This document shows positions 60,916-64,000 of a stretch of DNA of 64,000 bases, in pieces (position 1 is the stretch's first letter; the number at the start of each line of letters is the position of its first letter). The notes beneath the pieces were generated by a model. That model did no database searches. It was not told the origin of the DNA and saw nothing but the letters and a program-made list of their open reading frames with translations. Both the position numbers and the translations under genes were made by a program. This DNA is from Flavicella sp963932955 (lineage in GTDB: Bacteria > Bacteroidota > Bacteroidia > Flavobacteriales > Flavobacteriaceae), in NCBI GenBank assembly GCA_963932955.1, contig CAWVRK010000007.1, forward strand, positions 1 to 64,000. The letters run 5' to 3'.

Positions 60916-63345
60916 TTAATTCTTTTTATTCTTAACAAAACCTATTCCAACAAGTAGTACAAATAGGAATACAGAAGTTAAATTAACAAGATTCCCCTTT
61001 GAAATAATCGTAGGTTCAAATTTAAACACTACTGTGTGCATCCCTTTGGGAACTGGCAAAGCTCTCAAAACATAGTTCGCTCTATAATGCGGTTGCAGTT
61101 CCCCATCGATATAAGCATTCCATCCTTCTTTGTAATAAATTTCAGAAAAAACGGCGAACTGATCAGTTGAACTGCTACTCGTATATTGCAATTCATTGGC
61201 CTTATAAACGAGCAATTCTATCGATGCCAAAGTGTCTTGTTCTATACTATTAGACAAACCTCGCAATTCTGGAAATTCATTTTGATTGACAATGGCTGTT
61301 TTCTTAGTATTTATACCCGACAAACTCAAAATCTCTTGGTCTGCTGTATCTACAAAGTCAAGCGCATCCACAAACCAAGCATTTCCGTTGGTTTCAGAGT
61401 TTACTTGCAAAGATTTTTGTCCTTGCTCATCAGGAACCATAAAGTACTTGGTGTTTAGCATGTTGAGCACTTCCCAATTGTTCTTTACAATATGAAAATC
61501 CACCAATTCTTGGTAGCGCCCCAATTTGGCTGCATGGTAGCCTCCGATAGACTTATGGAAATAAGAAGTGGCACCGTCACTCATAAAGTTTCCTGTAAAA
61601 TTGGCAACGCGGTAGTGCCCCGTATCTTTCAAGATCTCTTTGTCAATGGCTGACTTTACAAAAGGCATTTCTATTTTAGAAGCGGGATAAAAATCAGCGT
61701 TGTTCACATAACGCCTTGCCGTTCCAACCATGTCAAAAAGCAACAAAGCAGCAATGGCAATTAAGAGTGGTGAACGTTGCAAACGCTCTTTTGAAAAAAG
61801 CCACAATGCCAAAGCAGTCGCAAAAACAAGCAAAAAAGAACGCAGGCTATCTTCAAAAAAGAGGGTCTTTCGATCGGCTACAATGGCATCGCTCAATCCG
61901 TTGAGCGATCGATTGTAATAGGCATCGTTTGCACCTTCAAAACCAAACAAGCTGCTCCCAAAAAGAACAAAGAACAGGCATGTTCCTCCTACGATGTAAA
62001 AACTCTTTTTCAAAACGACTTCTTTTGTCTTTGGAGACAATTTGCCGTACACAAAAGAATGCAATGCCAACATGCCCAAGAGCGGAATGGTGATTTCTGC
62101 TAAAATCTGTATGGAAGAAACCGCTCGGAACTTGTTGTACAAAGGCACATAGTCGATAAAAAAATTGGTCAAAAGGGAAAAGTTTGCCCCCCAACTCATC
62201 AAAATGGAAAAGCCTGTGATGGCTACCAAAGCTCTTTTTAGTTTGCCAGGTACTGACAAAACCCCCAAGACAAAGAGAAAGATAAAAATAGCACCGATAT
62301 AGGCCGGTGCAGCAACTATGGGTTGACTTCCCCAATAGGTAGGGACATTTTCAGAAAATTGACGGGCTTGCTTTCGATCTATTTTAGAACTTAAAAAAGC
62401 ATAGGTATGGGAGTCGGTGCCTAAATTTTCGCTGTTGGCACCCCCCGTAAAACGAGGAATCAACAAGTTAAACGTTTCCAAAAACCCATAACTGTATTCA
62501 GTGATATAGGCTTTTGACAATCCACTGTGTTCTTTTTTAGTCCCCGTTGCTGTAAGGGTCAAATCACTTTTACCGCGAGTGCTTTGATCGGCGTATTCTT
62601 TGGTGGCTAACAAACTATGTGCATTCATACCGAGTGCCAGTCCAAAAGCAAGGCACGTAATGCCGACACTTTTGAAAAAAGGTAGCAGTGGCTTTTTGGT
62701 CTTCAGCTCGTCCAACAAAAAGAAAAACCCCATTAGGAGCAATGCCAAAAGCAGGTAATAAGTCATTTGTGGATGACTCGCGTTGATTTCCAAAGCCATT
62801 GCGAGGGTCGTTGCTAAAAACCCTTTGAAATATTTTCTTTGAAAAATCCAAAGGAAGCCAAACAACACAAAGGGTATGTACCCGATGGCATGGGCTTTCG
62901 CATTGTGCCCCACTCCGAGAATGATGATGAAATAGGTAGAAAAACCAAAAGCCACCGCTCCAATTCCTGCCAATCTCCAATCCAATTTCAAGCCCAACAA
63001 CAAGACAAAAAAGCCTACAAAGTACAAAAACAAGTAATCGGCAGGACGGGGTAAAAACCGGATCAAACTGTCTATTTTTTTGATGTAATCGTGGGGGTAA
63101 TACGTGCTCAACTGATAGGAAGGCATGCCTCCAAAAGCAGCATCGGTCCAATAGGGTTCTTTGTCGTATTTCGCTCTGTAATCTTGAATTTCTTTGGCCA
63201 TTCCACGAAATTGCTGGATGTCACTTTGCAAAATTTTCTCGCCTTTTAGAACCGGTGAAAAATAAGCCAAGGCGATTCCCATAAAAACAAAAAGAGACAG
63301 CAGATAGGGTAAAAACGATTTGGTTTTCATGTGTGTGCGATTCAT
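60916..63345 (-). CDS. YfhO family membrane protein
   Basis: An 809-residue protein with about twelve membrane helices and a large C-terminal extracytoplasmic domain. The family block FRGMAKEIQDYRAKYDKEPYWTDA is followed by GGMPSYQLSTYYPHDY. Residues 700-780 form a soluble beta domain with YYKEGWNAYIDGE, like other YfhO proteins. The family relates to GT-C glycosyltransferases and may glycosylate lipoteichoic or other polymers in Firmicutes, but its role in Bacteroidota is unknown. It precedes recN's end by 8 bases. Confidence 0.85.
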   Translation of the reverse strand: MNRTHMKTKSFLPYLLSLFVFMGIALAYFSPVLKGEKILQSDIQQFRGMAKEIQDYRAKYDKEPYWTDAAFGGMPSYQLSTYYPHDYIKKIDSLIRFLPRPADYLFLYFVGFFVLLLGLKLDWRLAGIGAVAFGFSTYFIIILGVGHNAKAHAIGYIPFVLFGFLWIFQRKYFKGFLATTLAMALEINASHPQMTYYLLLALLLMGFFFLLDELKTKKPLLPFFKSVGITCLAFGLALGMNAHSLLATKEYADQSTRGKSDLTLTATGTKKEHSGLSKAYITEYSYGFLETFNLLIPRFTGGANSENLGTDSHTYAFLSSKIDRKQARQFSENVPTYWGSQPIVAAPAYIGAIFIFLFVLGVLSVPGKLKRALVAITGFSILMSWGANFSLLTNFFIDYVPLYNKFRAVSSIQILAEITIPLLGMLALHSFVYGKLSPKTKEVVLKKSFYIVGGTCLFFVLFGSSLFGFEGANDAYYNRSLNGLSDAIVADRKTLFFEDSLRSFLLVFATALALWLFSKERLQRSPLLIAIAALLLFDMVGTARRYVNNADFYPASKIEMPFVKSAIDKEILKDTGHYRVANFTGNFMSDGATSYFHKSIGGYHAAKLGRYQELVDFHIVKNNWEVLNMLNTKYFMVPDEQGQKSLQVNSETNGNAWFVDALDFVDTADQEILSLSGINTKKTAIVNQNEFPELRGLSNSIEQDTLASIELLVYKANELQYTSSSSTDQFAVFSEIYYKEGWNAYIDGELQPHYRANYVLRALPVPKGMHTVVFKFEPTIISKGNLVNLTSVFLFVLLVGIGFVKNKKN

Positions 63346-63353
63346 GTGGAAAC

Positions 63354-64000
63354 TTAAATTTTCAACAACTCTTTGGCGTGTTCCAGTGCGGAAGCTGTCA
63401 TGGTTTTTCCTCCGAGGATTTCGGCTACTTCTACCACGCGCTCTTCTTGTGTCAATTTCTTTAAAAATGTCGTGGTCACACCAGACACATCTTCTTTGTA
63501 TACTTTGAAATGACTGCTTCCTTTAGCAGCAATTTGCGGCAAATGTGTGATGGTGATGACCTGCATGTGTGTACCCATTTCCTGCATCACCTCAGCAATT
63601 TTGTTAGAGACTTCACCAGAAACACCGGTGTCTATCTCGTCAAAAAGGATGGTCGGTAGCTGTGCGTATTTGGACAAAATCAACTTGACTCCCAACATGA
63701 TTCTCGAAAGTTCCCCTCCAGAAGCTACTTTTTTCAAAACATCGTGTGGAATGCCTTTGTTGGCAGAAAACAAAAAGTTCAAATGGTCCTTGCCATTGTT
63801 CGAAAAGTCAGCAGTGGGCTGCAATGAAATTTGGAAAGTCGCATTTTCCATGCCCAATTTGGCAAGGACGTCTTGCAGCTGCTTGCTGAGCTTTGGAATT
63901 GCCGCTATTCTCCTTTTGTGTAATTGGTCGCAAAGGCTATTCAAAGCATTTGTACTCTTGACAATGGCTGCTTGTTTTTCTTCTAAAATGGCTGTGGCAT
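63354..64000 (-). CDS. recN: DNA repair ATPase RecN, C-terminal part (5' end outside window)
   Basis: At least 215 residues of the SMC-like repair protein RecN. Signature ASGGELSRIMLGVKLIL, the Walker B IDEIDTGVSGEVSNKIAEV (seen as LFDEIDTGVSGEVSNKIA) and THLPQIAAKGSSHFKV are present. The coding frame stays open to the window edge, so the N-terminal Walker A and coiled coil lie beyond 64000. It is directly upstream of yfhO. Confidence 0.93.
   Translation of the reverse strand, partial: ATAILEEKQAAIVKSTNALNSLCDQLHKRRIAAIPKLSKQLQDVLAKLGMENATFQISLQPTADFSNNGKDHLNFLFSANKGIPHDVLKKVASGGELSRIMLGVKLILSKYAQLPTILFDEIDTGVSGEVSNKIAEVMQEMGTHMQVITITHLPQIAAKGSSHFKVYKEDVSGVTTTFLKKLTQEERVVEVAEILGGKTMTASALEHAKELLKI

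Noticed and set aside
1..64000. CRISPR arrays, transposons, integrases, restriction-modification or other defence genes
   Set aside because: No regular repeats, transposase, integrase or defence gene could be recognised in any frame I read.
1..64000. tRNA or rRNA genes
   Set aside because: No cloverleaf ends or rRNA signatures were noticed in the intergenic regions. A tRNAscan search would settle this.

Overview
The window is a continuous piece of a chromosome from a member of the Bacteroidota, almost certainly family Flavobacteriaceae. Support comes from the AT-rich sequence, the many TAnnTTTG minus-7 promoter elements with little Shine-Dalgarno signal, frequent TTG starts, and lineage-typical genes: a small DUF4295 protein beside rpmB-rpmG, a two-protein MetH, BshC, DUF4249 next to a carboxypeptidase-like TonB-dependent receptor, DUF6095, a YfhO-type membrane protein and RibBA with a degenerate second domain. 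No phage, transposon, CRISPR array, tRNA or rRNA was seen.

Layout. 0-11.8 kb, minus strand: rhlE, a small acidic protein, a MATE exporter, bshC, rimO, ftsY, rpmB-rpmG-DUF4295, cinA, an FAH-family hydrolase, purU and menB. 11.9-17.0 kb: a plus-strand degenerate esterase, then minus-strand menaquinone genes (hotdog thioesterase, isochorismate synthase, menD) with a short CvfB-like RNA-binding protein. 17.0-19.4 kb: an intergenic region with two hairpins, a PRiA4_ORF3-family protein, an unrecognised protein with kinase-like motifs, and thioredoxin. 19.5-24.5 kb: a one-carbon/methionine unit (metH N-terminal part, metH C-terminal part, metF) behind a SAM-I riboswitch. 24.8-31.8 kb: a small secreted protein, an oxidoreductase, a methyltransferase, a ZIP transporter, prfC, a lone CBM48 domain, and peroxide defence (ahpC, tpx). 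31.4-37.5 kb: a plus-strand run tpx-dgkA-ftsK-lolA-lptF/G-ribBA, rich in envelope and division genes. 37.6-45.8 kb: pepE, a lysozyme-fold protein, dnaA-LMW-PTP-rsmI, a thioesterase, ribD-yigZ, prmC and trmD. 45.8-54.9 kb: a GT39 membrane protein, rplS, monomeric isocitrate dehydrogenase, a TonB receptor with DUF4249 lipoprotein, murQ and DUF6095. 54.8-60.9 kb, minus strand: a surface-polysaccharide patch (wecB, two intact glycosyltransferases, a Wzx-like flippase) carrying three decayed genes. 60.9-64 kb: yfhO and the 3' part of recN, which runs off the window.

Most of the window is housekeeping. The most notable points are the SAM-I riboswitch over split metH, a hydrolase that has lost its catalytic residues, a kinase-like protein of unknown function, a possible structured RNA at 17.0-17.2 kb, promoter elements that abut start codons (possible leaderless mRNAs), and the three gene remnants that mark a recently remodelled polysaccharide locus. 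I did not find a convincing new multi-gene system.
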